Shown here: positions 48,871-57,572 of the stretch, one piece after another
Layout: each line of letters starts with the position of its first letter
Numbering within the stretch: the first letter of the stretch is position 1
NCBI GenBank assembly: GCA_964418695.1
Contig: CAYQMN010000007.1
Span: 62,001 to 126,000 of the forward strand
Source: Prado023 sp964418695
GTDB lineage: Bacteria; Actinomycetota; Actinomycetes; S36-B12; CAIYMF01
DNA length: 64,000 nucleotides
Reading direction: 5' to 3'
Program-made: the position numbers and the translations under genes
The notes under the pieces: model-generated
What the model was told of the DNA's origin: nothing
Databases searched by the model: none
Seen by the model: only the letters and a program-made list of their open reading frames with translations

Positions 48871-50421
48871 ATGAAGCACGTCACCCACTGGATCGACGGC
48901 CGCCCGCTCCCCACCCCCGCCGGCGATCCCGACCCGGTGGCGACGACCCTGGCGTCGCTCGGCGGGCACCCCGGGCCGGGCGCGCGCACCCTGCCCCTGC
49001 ACGACCCGGCCACCGGCCAGGTGACCGGGACGGTGGACCTGGCCGGTCCCGAGGTCGTGGACGCCGCGGTGGCTGCGGCGACCCGCGCCTTCGCGCAGTG
49101 GTCGCGCGCGTCGCTGGCCAGGCGCACTCAGGTCCTCTTCGCGTTCCGCGAGCTGCTCAACGCGCGGCGCGAGGAGCTGGCCGCGATCATCACCGAGGAG
49201 CACGGGAAGGTGCTCTCCGACTCCCTGGGCGAGGTGACCCGCGGTCTGGAGGTGGTGGAGTTCGCCTGCGGGATGGCGCACCTGCTCAAGGGCGAGCACT
49301 CCAGCACCGTCTCCACGGGCGTGGACGTCCACTCGATCCGGGCGCCGCTGGGCGTGGTCGCGATCATCTCCCCCTTCAACTTCCCGGCGATGGTGCCGAT
49401 GTGGTTCTTCCCCCTGGCGATCGGCGCGGGCAACACGGTGATCGTCAAGCCCTCGGAGAAGGACCCCAGCGCCCAGGACTTCATCGCCGGGCTCTGGGCC
49501 GAGGCGGGGCTGCCCGACGGGGTCTTCAACGTGGTGCACGGCGACCAGGTGGCCGTCAATGCGCTGCTGGAGCACCCGGGCGTCCGGGCGGTGTCGTTCG
49601 TCGGCTCGACCCCGGTGGCCCGGCACGTCTACGAGACGGCCAGTGCCGCGGGCAAGCGGGTCCAGGCCCTGGGCGGCGCGAAGAACCACATGGTCGTGCT
49701 GCCCGACGCGGACCTCGGGCTGGCCGCCGACGCCGCGGTGAGCGCCGGGTACGGCAGCGCGGGGGAGCGGTGCATGGCGATCTCGGTGGTGGTCGCCGTG
49801 GGTGCGGTCGCCGACCCGCTGGTGGCCGCGATCGCCGAGCGGATCGGCACCCTGCGCACCGGTGACGGACGCCGAGGTGCGGACATGGGTCCGCTGGTCA
49901 GCGCGGCCCACCGCGACCGGGTCGCCGGGTACGTGGCCGCCGGCGTGGCCCAGGGGGCGCGACTGGTGGTCGACGGACGTGGCGCCGAAGTGGACGGGCC
50001 GCCCGAGGGGTTCTGGCTCGGGCCGTGCCTGTTCGACGAGGTGACGCCGCAGATGTCGATCTACGCCGACGAGATCTTCGGCCCGGTCCTGTCGGTGGTC
50101 CGGGTGGACTCGTACGAGGCGGCCATGGCGGTGGTCAACGGCAACCCGTACGGCAACGGCACCGCCATCTTCACCCGGGACGGGGGCGCGGCCCGCCGGT
50201 TCGCCGAGGAGGTGCAGGCCGGCATGGTCGGGATCAACGTGCCGATCCCGGTGCCGATGGCGTACTACTCGTTCGGCGGCTGGAAGGCATCGCTGTTCGG
50301 CGACACCCACGCCCACGGGATGGAGGGCGTGCGGTTCTACACCCGGGCGAAGGTGGTCACGACGCGCTGGCCGGACCCCGCCGACCGAGGGGTGGACCTG
50401 GGCTTCCCGACGCACACCTGA
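48871..50421 (+). CDS. mmsA: Methylmalonate-semialdehyde dehydrogenase (CoA-acylating)
   Basis: Converts methylmalonate semialdehyde or malonate semialdehyde with NAD and CoA to propionyl-CoA or acetyl-CoA. The 516-residue protein has ISPFNFPAMVPMWFFPLA, VGSTPVARHVYE, ALGGAKNHMVVLPDAD and GSAGERCMAIS with the nucleophile Cys; the GGAKNH segment replaces the usual ELGGK and marks the CoA-acylating class. An AGGAGG lies before the ATG. Placed after an amine oxidase, it could take malonate semialdehyde made from beta-alanine or diaminopropane. About the first 40 residues are longer than usual. Confidence 0.93.
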   Translation: MKHVTHWIDGRPLPTPAGDPDPVATTLASLGGHPGPGARTLPLHDPATGQVTGTVDLAGPEVVDAAVAAATRAFAQWSRASLARRTQVLFAFRELLNARREELAAIITEEHGKVLSDSLGEVTRGLEVVEFACGMAHLLKGEHSSTVSTGVDVHSIRAPLGVVAIISPFNFPAMVPMWFFPLAIGAGNTVIVKPSEKDPSAQDFIAGLWAEAGLPDGVFNVVHGDQVAVNALLEHPGVRAVSFVGSTPVARHVYETASAAGKRVQALGGAKNHMVVLPDADLGLAADAAVSAGYGSAGERCMAISVVVAVGAVADPLVAAIAERIGTLRTGDGRRGADMGPLVSAAHRDRVAGYVAAGVAQGARLVVDGRGAEVDGPPEGFWLGPCLFDEVTPQMSIYADEIFGPVLSVVRVDSYEAAMAVVNGNPYGNGTAIFTRDGGAARRFAEEVQAGMVGINVPIPVPMAYYSFGGWKASLFGDTHAHGMEGVRFYTRAKVVTTRWPDPADRGVDLGFPTHT

Positions 50422-50442
50422 GCCAGGGTGCCCGGGACGGCG

Positions 50443-51504
50443 CTACTGATAGGACACCCACACCGGGCGGGGGCGCAGCTTCATCGTGCCCTTGGCGCTG
50501 AGCATCGGGTGGTCCTCGTCGTAGAAGTTCTTCCATCCGAACAGCAGGCCCTTCGGGGCCCCGCGCTGGATCGCACGGTAGGTGGCCCGCTTGGCCGGCT
50601 GCCCGCCTTGGCCGTCCATCTGGACGACGGGCGCGAGCTCCTTGTGGGACATGTCCAGCTTCGACCGGCCGACGATCATGTTCGCCTTGAACTGGTGCAG
50701 CAGGAGCATCTTCTGCGGCAGGCCGTGGTCGCGGGTCAGCGCGGCCAGCCAGTCGGCGGTCGCGTTCACCTCGGCGACCGACACCGACCCGATCTGGCGC
50801 AGGTGCCTCTGGCCGGGCTTGAGGCGCCACTCCGGGTCCAGCGCGAGCCCGACGTGCGGCAGCAGGAGCAGGCTCCGATACCGCTTGGCCTGGGTCAGGA
50901 ACGAGCTCCGGCCCGGCTGCAGGTCCAGGACCACGTACACGCCCGCCCGGCCGGCCGCCTCGACCAGCGGGCGCAGCCGCGAGATGGGGGCCTCCCGCGA
51001 GTAGTTGCCGTCGGCCCCGGCGCCCTTCGACGCCACGGTCGCGATGATCTCGACCGCCGGCACGACCGTGCGCGACGTGTGCTTGCGGTAGGTGGCGGCG
51101 CGCGCCTTGGCTCGCTTGATGCTGGCCGCGGTGCCCTGCTCGCCGAGCACGCCCAGCGCGCGCGAGCCCGGGAAGCCGTAGAGCGCCACGTAGAGCTTGC
51201 CGCCGAAGATCGTCGATCCGCCGCCGGGCAGTCCGGGCGTGGCGGCGTCCGACTGGCTGGGCGTCGCGGTCCCGCGCCCGGTCGCGCCGGTCAGCGGCGG
51301 GGCGGCGGGCTTGGTCCCCAGCGACGTCGAGACCACGGCGGAGGCGGACGACGAGCCGGCGAGCGAGGGCACCGCGCGCGCCGCGTCCGAGGCTGACGGG
51401 CTTGGGGCCGAGGTGCAGCCGGCCAGCAGGGACAGGGCCGCCCCGGCGGCCATGAGCGCTGCCCAGCGTCGGCCGGGACGGCTTGTCGGCGTGCAGTCCG
51501 TCAC
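50443..51504 (-). CDS. Conserved lipoprotein with TIM-barrel-like C-terminal domain
   Basis: A 353-residue exported protein I cannot name. The signal peptide ends in the lipobox LLAGC (Cys about 30), and a Ser/Pro/Thr-rich spacer runs to about residue 95. The rest has the rhythm of an alpha/beta barrel: LYVALYGFPG, VVPAVEIIATVAS, VYVVLDLQPGR, VGLALDPEWRL, KMLLLHQFKANMI and VWVSYQ at the end. Conserved acids (Glu in PAVEII, Asp in LDLQPG, Asp and Glu in LDPEW) could form a glycosidase-like site, which is inference. GTG 51504 has GGAGGGAG upstream. It converges on mmsA. Confidence 0.72.
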   Translation of the reverse strand: MTDCTPTSRPGRRWAALMAAGAALSLLAGCTSAPSPSASDAARAVPSLAGSSSASAVVSTSLGTKPAAPPLTGATGRGTATPSQSDAATPGLPGGGSTIFGGKLYVALYGFPGSRALGVLGEQGTAASIKRAKARAATYRKHTSRTVVPAVEIIATVASKGAGADGNYSREAPISRLRPLVEAAGRAGVYVVLDLQPGRSSFLTQAKRYRSLLLLPHVGLALDPEWRLKPGQRHLRQIGSVSVAEVNATADWLAALTRDHGLPQKMLLLHQFKANMIVGRSKLDMSHKELAPVVQMDGQGGQPAKRATYRAIQRGAPKGLLFGWKNFYDEDHPMLSAKGTMKLRPRPVWVSYQ

Positions 51505-51640
51505 GTCGGACTCCCTCCCACGCGCCTCAGGCTAGCCCCCGCCGGTCTTGCGCGTGCCGGGTCGCGGTGCCAGTGTCGGAGCACGGCGTGCGAACGGGCG
51601 GCGCGCGGATCGGCGGCGGCCGGAGCGGCAGGAGGCGGCG

Positions 51641-51877
51641 ATGGAGACGAGCGCATCGACCAGTGGGGTCTCGAGCGAGCCGGCGGTGGCGGGGTCGGTG
51701 CTCACCGAGCATCGATGCGACCGCTGCCACGCGGAGGCGCAGTTCGGGTTCGGCACGACCTGGCTGTGCGAGAGCTGCTATGGGATCGTCGGCTCCTGCT
51801 GCATGGAGTTCGACGGCGACGACCTCTACCTGGAGGACCGCAGCTGGTGGGAGTCGAGGATGGCGCACCGGCCCTGA
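51641..51877 (+). CDS. Small Cys-rich zinc-ribbon-like protein
   Basis: A 78-residue protein. Residues 1-24 are Ser/Ala-rich. The core CDRCHAEAQFGFG then TWLCESCY and GSCCMEF gives two CxxC pairs plus a CC, fitting a zinc ribbon. It ends in an acidic segment. An AGGAGG site lies 6 bases before the ATG at 51641, which makes translation likely. Function is unknown. It stands alone between divergent and convergent neighbours. Confidence 0.7.
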   Translation: METSASTSGVSSEPAVAGSVLTEHRCDRCHAEAQFGFGTTWLCESCYGIVGSCCMEFDGDDLYLEDRSWWESRMAHRP

Positions 51878-52004
51878 CCGGGCACGAGCACGAGCACGAG
51901 GCCCCCGGACCCGGATGACCCCTCGTCACACCCGGGGCCAGAAGCCTCAGTGTGTCGATACCCGGTTCGGGTCCGGGGCAACCGCGGGCCGGGTGTGAGA
52001 CCCG

Positions 52005-52775
52005 TCACATCGCCGGTGCGGTGGACGATTCAGCGCGCATCCGGCGCACCCACGCGGTGGCGATCAGCGCCTGCGCGGCCATGTAGGTGGTGATGACCAG
52101 TGCCCGGTCGCCCGGCAGGTCGACCTTCGCCTTGCGCACGCCGATGAGCAGATCCGAGACCAGGAACAGGAACCCGCCGGCCGCCGTGCGCCGGTCGACC
52201 CCGGTCGCCAGCGCGGCGGTCGTGCACAGGGCGAGGCTGTAGATCAGGACCGGCACCCGCAGGTCGCCCAGCCGCGGGCCCAGCACCAGGTTCGCCGCGC
52301 CCCAGAACGCGAAGCAGGTGACCGGCAGGGGCAGGTTCTGCCGCACCGCGGACAGGGCACCCATCCGCAGGAAGCCGGCCTGGTAGGCGACGTGCGTGCC
52401 CAGGAACGCGAGCATCCCGGCTTGGAACACCGGGGGCTCGAAGGAGACCCCGACATCGCCGAGCGCGGAGAGCAGCAGGCCGCCGGTGAGCAGATGCGGG
52501 GCGTCCGAGCCCAGCGCGACCACGACCCAGAGGATCAGGCTGGGCATGAGCAGCGCCTTGAGCGCGATCCGCGCCGGGTGGTCCACGTCGAGCAGGATCA
52601 CCAGGACGTACAGCGTCCAGATCGCGGCCACCACCCGCCAGGCCTGCTCGGCGCTGATCGGCCCCGCGGGCCGTCCCCCCGAGTCGTCGGCCGCAGGGTC
52701 CCGCAGGTCGAGCGGCAGCTCGGACGCACCGCCCTCGGGCCGGGTCGACGGGGCAGGTGCGAGTCCGGGCTGCAT
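52005..52775 (-). CDS. Lysoplasmalogenase, YhhN family
   Basis: A 256-residue multi-pass membrane protein of the TMEM86/YhhN family, which cleaves the vinyl-ether bond of lysoplasmalogens. The first 40 residues are Pro/Asp-rich, then about eight helices. Family segments are ALKALLMPSLILW, LLLSALGDVGV and FLVSDLLIGVRKAK, with the conserved Asp residues in the second and third. ATG 52775 has a G-rich site; ATG 52796 is possible. The actual substrate in this organism is not known. Confidence 0.85.
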   Translation of the reverse strand: MQPGLAPAPSTRPEGGASELPLDLRDPAADDSGGRPAGPISAEQAWRVVAAIWTLYVLVILLDVDHPARIALKALLMPSLILWVVVALGSDAPHLLTGGLLLSALGDVGVSFEPPVFQAGMLAFLGTHVAYQAGFLRMGALSAVRQNLPLPVTCFAFWGAANLVLGPRLGDLRVPVLIYSLALCTTAALATGVDRRTAAGGFLFLVSDLLIGVRKAKVDLPGDRALVITTYMAAQALIATAWVRRMRAESSTAPAM

Positions 52776-52851
52776 GGTCGAGAACCCCCAGGGCATCGGC
52801 GAGACGGAGTCTGCGCAGGCTAGTGGCCGGGCCGCGTCGCCCCGGCACTGG

Positions 52852-52864
52852 CCCTGACTCAGGG
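52852..52864. promoter_or_regulatory. Palindrome between yhhN and dxr
   Basis: CCCTGACTCAGGG is a perfect 6-base inverted repeat around one base, in the 121-base spacer between the divergent lysoplasmalogenase and dxr genes. It could be an operator or be chance in GC-rich DNA. Confidence 0.25.
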
Positions 52865-52896
52865 TGGGGTCCCGGGCGATGAGGGACAATGCCGCC

Positions 52897-54117
52897 GTGA
52901 GCGCGCGCAGGGATGTGGTGGTGCTGGGCAGCACCGGCTCGATCGGAACCCAGGCCCTGGACGTGATCGCCCGCAATCCCGAGCGGTTCCGCCCGGTGGC
53001 GCTGGCCGCCGGTGGCGGGAACGTGGCGCTGCTGGCCGAGCAGGCGGCCCGGTTCGCGGTGTCGCGGGTGGGGATCGCGGACCCGGCCAAGGCCGACGAG
53101 CTGACCTCGGCGCTGACCTCGCTCATCCCCGCCGGATCGCGACCCGAGGTGCTGGTGGGGGAGCAGGCCGCGGCCGAGCTCGCCGCCACCCCGGCCGACG
53201 TCGTGCTCAACGGGATGACCGGGGCGGTCGGCCTGACGCCCACCCTCGCGGCTCTGGGCACCCGGGCGACGCTGGCGCTGGCCAACAAGGAGTCGCTCAT
53301 CATCGGGGGGCCCCTGGTCAAGCGCGCGGCCGGGCCGGGCCAGATCGTGCCCGTGGACTCCGAGCACTCCGCCCTGGCCCAGTGCCTGGCCGGCGGGCGG
53401 GCGGACGAGGTGCAGCGCCTGATCCTGACCGCGAGCGGCGGCCCGTTCCGCGGGCGGACCCGCGCGGAGCTCGCGGAGGTCACCCCCGAGCAGGCGATGG
53501 CGCACCCCACCTGGGCGATGGGCCCGGTCATCACCATCAACTCCGCGACCCTGGTGAACAAGGGCCTGGAGGTGATCGAGGCGCACCTGCTCTTCGACGT
53601 GCCGATGGACCGGATCGACGTGGTGGTGCACCCGCAGTCGGTCGTCCACTCGATGGTCGAGTTCGTCGACGGCTCCACGCTGGCCCAGGCCTCCCCGCCG
53701 GACATGCGCATCCCGATCGCGCTGGGGCTGGGCTGGCCCGAGCGGGTGCCGGGGGCGGCGCCGGCGTGCGACTGGACGCTCGCCGCGGCCTGGACGTTCG
53801 AGCCGCTGGACGACGCGGCGTTCCCGGCGGTTGGCCTGGCGCGCGCGGCGGGGTCGGCGGGCGGGACCGCGCCGGCCGTGCTCAACGCCGCCAACGAGGT
53901 GGCGGTCGACGCCTTCCGGCGCGGCGAGCTGAGCTTCCTGGGCATCGTGGACACCGTCGGTGAGGTGCTGGCTGAGCACGCGCAGACCGCCGGGCGCGCG
54001 CCGGCACCTGGCGACCTCACGGTGGCCGATGTGCTCGCCGCCGACGAGTGGGCGCGAATGTCGGCGGTCCGTAGCATCATGGCGGCGACCGCACCGACCG
54101 CACCGGGGGATCGATGA
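52897..54117 (+). CDS. dxr: 1-deoxy-D-xylulose-5-phosphate reductoisomerase
   Basis: Second enzyme of the MEP isoprenoid pathway: makes 2-C-methylerythritol 4-phosphate with NADPH. About 406 residues. The NADPH motif VLGSTGSIGTQAL is at the N-terminus, then ANKESLIIGG, PVDSEHSALAQCL with the metal ligands, TASGGPFRG, and NKGLEVIEAHLLF. I chose GTG 52897, just before SARRDVVVLG; in-frame ATG 52879 and ATG 52864 are alternatives, and none has a Shine-Dalgarno site, so the mRNA may be leaderless. The stop overlaps the next start by ATGA. The block dxr-rip1-tauE-ispG is the usual actinobacterial arrangement. Confidence 0.97.
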   Translation: MSARRDVVVLGSTGSIGTQALDVIARNPERFRPVALAAGGGNVALLAEQAARFAVSRVGIADPAKADELTSALTSLIPAGSRPEVLVGEQAAAELAATPADVVLNGMTGAVGLTPTLAALGTRATLALANKESLIIGGPLVKRAAGPGQIVPVDSEHSALAQCLAGGRADEVQRLILTASGGPFRGRTRAELAEVTPEQAMAHPTWAMGPVITINSATLVNKGLEVIEAHLLFDVPMDRIDVVVHPQSVVHSMVEFVDGSTLAQASPPDMRIPIALGLGWPERVPGAAPACDWTLAAAWTFEPLDDAAFPAVGLARAAGSAGGTAPAVLNAANEVAVDAFRRGELSFLGIVDTVGEVLAEHAQTAGRAPAPGDLTVADVLAADEWARMSAVRSIMAATAPTAPGDR

Positions 54118-55472
54118 CACCGCTGCTCTACGTCCTGGGCCTGCTGCTGGCAGCCCTGGGCATCGGGGCGTCCATCGCTCTGCACGAGGTCGGGCATCTG
54201 GTGCCCGCCAAGCGGTTCGGCGTGCGGGTCACCCAGTACATGGTCGGATTCGGCCCCACGGCCTGGTCGCGCCACCGCGGCGAGACCGAGTACGGGTTCA
54301 AGCTGATCCCACTCGGCGGCTACATCCGCATGATCGGCATGTTCCCGCCGCCCAAGGGCGCGCCGGAGGGCGCGGTCGGGTCGGGCACGACCGGGCGCTT
54401 CCAGCTGCTGGCCGAGCAGGCCCGCGAGGCCGCCTGGGAGGAGGTGACCCCCGGCGACCAGCAGCGGGTGTTCTACCGGCTGCCGGTGCGCAAGCGCGTG
54501 GCGATCATGCTGGGCGGGCCGATGATGAACCTGCTCATCGCCCTCGGGCTGTTCGCGGTCCTGCTCATGGGCATCGGCAAGCCGTTCATCACCACCGAGA
54601 TCGCTCGGGTCTCGCCCTGCACACCGGCCTACATGGCCACCGCGCAGTCGGCCCAGGCCGCCCTCGCCGATCCGCCTACTCTCGCCGAGGCCTGCCCGGC
54701 CGGAGCGCCGGCCAGTCCCGCCGCCCTCGCCGGGCTGACCGCCGGTGACCGGATCACCGCGATCGACGGCACGCCGATCGCCGACTGGGAGCAGCTGCTC
54801 GCCGCCACCCGGGGGCGTCCGGGTCAGACCTTGCAGATCCAGCTGACCTCGCCCGACGGAGCGCAGCGCACAGTCCCCGCCACCTTGGCGCCCGCCTACC
54901 GGCCGACCGTGGACGCGCAGAGCCAGCCGACCGGCCAGGTCGGGCTGGTCGGCTACCTGGGGATCGTGCCCGGCTCCGAGTACGTGCCCCAGTCGCCGGC
55001 CACCGTCGTCACCACCATGTGGGACATGAGCGTGGCCAGTGCGCAGGCCTTGCTGCGGCTGCCCGTCCGGGTCGCCGAGCTGGCCTCCACGCTCGTCTCC
55101 GGCGGGGAGCGGGACCCCCAGGGCCCGGTCAGCGTGGTCGGGGTCAGCCGCCTCTCCGGAGAGGTCGCCGCGGCGAGCGAGCCGGTCAAGGCCAAGGCCG
55201 TGGTGCTGCTCAGCCTGCTCGCGGGGCTCAACCTGTTCCTGTTCCTGTTCAACCTGATCCCGCTGCTGCCGCTGGACGGCGGACACGTCGCCGGGGCTCT
55301 CTGGGAGGCGCTGCGCCGCTGGCTGGCCCAGCTGCGCGGTCGGCCGGACCCCGGTCCGGTCGACGTGGCCAAGGCGCTGCCCGTGGCCTACGCGGTGGGG
55401 ATCGCGATGATCGTGATGGGGAGCATCGTGATCCTCGCCGACATCATCAAGCCGCTGTCGCTGTACGGCTGA
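54114..55472 (+). CDS. rip1: Site-2 intramembrane metalloprotease, RseP/Rip1 type
   Basis: Membrane zinc protease that cleaves anti-sigma factors and other single-pass proteins. The 452-residue protein has the active-site HEVGHL motif in the first helix (residues about 23-28), a PDZ domain at about 200-260 (AGLTAGDRITAIDGTPI), and the second zinc region NLIPLLPLDGGH near residue 385. It starts within the dxr stop (ATGA), giving coupled translation. Confidence 0.95.
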   Translation: MTPLLYVLGLLLAALGIGASIALHEVGHLVPAKRFGVRVTQYMVGFGPTAWSRHRGETEYGFKLIPLGGYIRMIGMFPPPKGAPEGAVGSGTTGRFQLLAEQAREAAWEEVTPGDQQRVFYRLPVRKRVAIMLGGPMMNLLIALGLFAVLLMGIGKPFITTEIARVSPCTPAYMATAQSAQAALADPPTLAEACPAGAPASPAALAGLTAGDRITAIDGTPIADWEQLLAATRGRPGQTLQIQLTSPDGAQRTVPATLAPAYRPTVDAQSQPTGQVGLVGYLGIVPGSEYVPQSPATVVTTMWDMSVASAQALLRLPVRVAELASTLVSGGERDPQGPVSVVGVSRLSGEVAAASEPVKAKAVVLLSLLAGLNLFLFLFNLIPLLPLDGGHVAGALWEALRRWLAQLRGRPDPGPVDVAKALPVAYAVGIAMIVMGSIVILADIIKPLSLYG

Positions 55473-55479
55473 CGCGCCG

Positions 55480-56370
55480 ATGACCGGATCCCAGCCCGCG
55501 CCCGGCCGGCGGGCCGACCCCGGGGGCCGCGGCCCGGGCGGGCGCGTCCCCTGGTGGCTGCGCGCCGGGCTCGTCGGGCTCACCGCAGGCCTGATGTCCG
55601 GGCTGTTCGGGGTCGGCGGGGGCATCGTGATGGTCCCGATGTTCGTGGCGTGGTTCGCCCTGGACCAGCGGCGGGCCAGCGCGACCAGCCTGCTGGCGAT
55701 CATCCCGATCGCGGCGGCCTCGGCGACCGGCTACGCCGTCCACGGCAACGTGGACCCCGCCGCAGCCCTGCTGCTCGTGGTCGGCGGAACGGTCGGCGGG
55801 ACCATCGGGGCGCGCCTCCTGCCCCGGGTGCCGATCCCGCGCCTCCAGTTCTGGTTCGGGATTCTGAGCCTGCTCACCGCGGTGCGGCTGTTCGTGGAGG
55901 ACCCGGCGACGTCCGGCTCCGGGGTGGTGAGCATGGTGGATGCGGTCCTGCTCCTGCTGGTCGGCGCGCTGGCCGGGGTGCTGGCCGGCCTGTTGGGCGT
56001 GGGCGGCGGGATCATCATGGTTCCCGGTCTGGTGCTGCTCGCCGGCGACGACGCGAGCACCGCCCGCGGGACCAGCCTGATGGTCGTCGTGCTCACCGCC
56101 CTGAGCGCGACCGTGACCAACCTGCGCAACCGCCTGGTCGAGGTTCGGATCGCCCTGGTGGCCGGGCTGTGCGGCGTGCCCGGCGGCCTGGTCGGCGCGG
56201 CGGTCGGCCAGTGGCTGCCCGAGACCGTGGCGCTCGGGCTGTTCTCGGTGCTGCTGGCCTGGTCGGGCCTGACGATGCTGCGGCGCGCGCGCCGGGCGCG
56301 GACGGCCAGTCACGCCGGGCCCGCCGACCCGCAGGAGCCCGACGGTCAGGGCGGTCAGCGTTCGTCGTGA
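55480..56370 (+). CDS. TauE/SafE family membrane transporter
   Basis: A 296-residue membrane protein with about eight helices. It shows the duplicated family motif GLFGVGGGIVMVP and GLLGVGGGIIMVP at the start of each half. The family exports or imports small anions such as sulfite, sulfoacetate or other organic acids; the substrate here is not deducible. The first 22 residues are Gly/Pro/Arg-rich. It starts 7 bases after rip1, so it belongs to the same operon. The last 30 residues are hydrophilic. Confidence 0.9.
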   Translation: MTGSQPAPGRRADPGGRGPGGRVPWWLRAGLVGLTAGLMSGLFGVGGGIVMVPMFVAWFALDQRRASATSLLAIIPIAAASATGYAVHGNVDPAAALLLVVGGTVGGTIGARLLPRVPIPRLQFWFGILSLLTAVRLFVEDPATSGSGVVSMVDAVLLLLVGALAGVLAGLLGVGGGIIMVPGLVLLAGDDASTARGTSLMVVVLTALSATVTNLRNRLVEVRIALVAGLCGVPGGLVGAAVGQWLPETVALGLFSVLLAWSGLTMLRRARRARTASHAGPADPQEPDGQGGQRSS

Positions 56371-56398
56371 AGCCGGTCCCGCGGGGATACTTGAGGGC

Positions 56399-57568
56399 AT
56401 GAGTGTGAGTCTGGGCATGCCCGCCCTTCCCCCGCCCGTGCTCGCCCCGCGCCGGGCCACCCGCCAGATCCTGCTGAACCACCGCACGCACCCGGTCGCC
56501 GTGGGCGGCGACGCCCCGGTGAGCGTGCAGTCGATGGCCACCACCCTGACCGCCGACGTCAACGCGACGCTCCAGCAGATCGCCGAGCTGACCGCCTCCG
56601 GCTGCCAGGTCGTGCGGGTCGCCGTGCCCAGCCAGGACGACGCGGACGCGCTGCCCGCGATCGCCAGGAAGTCCGGGATCCCGGTCATCGCCGACATCCA
56701 CTTCCAGCCCAAGTACGTGTTCGCCGCGATCGAGGCCGGCTGCGCGGGCGTGCGCGTGAACCCGGGCAACATCAAGCAGTTCGACGACCGGGTCAAGGAG
56801 ATCGCCGCCGCGGCCCGCGACCACGGCACCCCGATCCGGATCGGCGTCAACGCCGGCTCGCTGGACCCGCGGCTGCTCAAGAAGCACGGCAAGGCGACGC
56901 CCGAGGCGCTGGCCGAGTCCGCGCTCTGGGAGGCCAGCCTGTTCGAGGAGCACGACTTCCGCGACATCAAGATCTCGGTCAAGCACCACGACCCAGTCGT
57001 CATGGTCCGGGCCTACGAGCTGCTGGCGCAGGAGTGTGACTACCCGCTGCACCTGGGCGTCACCGAGGCCGGCCCCACCTTCCAGGGCACGATCAAGTCC
57101 GCGGTCGCCTTCGGTGCCCTGCTGAGCCAGGGCATCGGCGACACCATCCGGGTCTCGCTGTCCGCGCCGCCGGTCGAGGAGGTCAAGGTCGGCATCCAGA
57201 TCCTGGAGAGTCTCAACCTGCGCGAGCGCGGCCTGGAGATCGTCTCGTGCCCCTCGTGCGGCCGGGCGCAGGTCGACGTCTACACGCTGGCCGAGCAGGT
57301 GACCGCCGGGCTGGAGGGGCTGGACGTGCCCCTGCGGGTGGCTGTCATGGGCTGTGTCGTGAACGGCCCGGGGGAGGCGCGCGAGGCCGACCTCGGCGTG
57401 GCCAGCGGCAACGGCAAGGGCCAGATCTTCGTCAAGGGCCAGGTCATCAAGACAGTGCCGGAGTCGCAGATCGTCGAGACCCTGATCGAGCAGGCGCTGG
57501 CACTGGCCGAGGGGATGGGCGACGAGTCCGGCGCGGCGGCGGGTGCGCCGACGGTGACGGTGGGCTGA
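56399..57568 (+). CDS. ispG: 4-hydroxy-3-methylbut-2-enyl diphosphate synthase
   Basis: Iron-sulfur enzyme near the end of the MEP pathway. The 389-residue protein has NHRTHPVAVGGDAPVSVQSM at the N-terminus, the TIM-barrel segment VRVAVPSQDDADAL, and the [4Fe-4S] ligands SCPSCGR and VMGCVVNGPGEA, with the final Glu ligand after the third Cys. ATG 56399 has only a weak GAGGG; GATACT 7 bases before it may be a leaderless -10. It follows tauE by 28 bases. Confidence 0.98.
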   Translation: MSVSLGMPALPPPVLAPRRATRQILLNHRTHPVAVGGDAPVSVQSMATTLTADVNATLQQIAELTASGCQVVRVAVPSQDDADALPAIARKSGIPVIADIHFQPKYVFAAIEAGCAGVRVNPGNIKQFDDRVKEIAAAARDHGTPIRIGVNAGSLDPRLLKKHGKATPEALAESALWEASLFEEHDFRDIKISVKHHDPVVMVRAYELLAQECDYPLHLGVTEAGPTFQGTIKSAVAFGALLSQGIGDTIRVSLSAPPVEEVKVGIQILESLNLRERGLEIVSCPSCGRAQVDVYTLAEQVTAGLEGLDVPLRVAVMGCVVNGPGEAREADLGVASGNGKGQIFVKGQVIKTVPESQIVETLIEQALALAEGMGDESGAAAGAPTVTVG

Positions 57569-57572
57569 CCCG

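Noticed and set aside
52005..55703. Open minus-strand frame of more than 1200 codons opposite dxr and rip1
   Set aside because: It lies antisense to well-recognised genes and is Arg/Gly/Pro-biased; only the lysoplasmalogenase part (52005-52775) has real family motifs. Long antisense frames are common in high-GC DNA.
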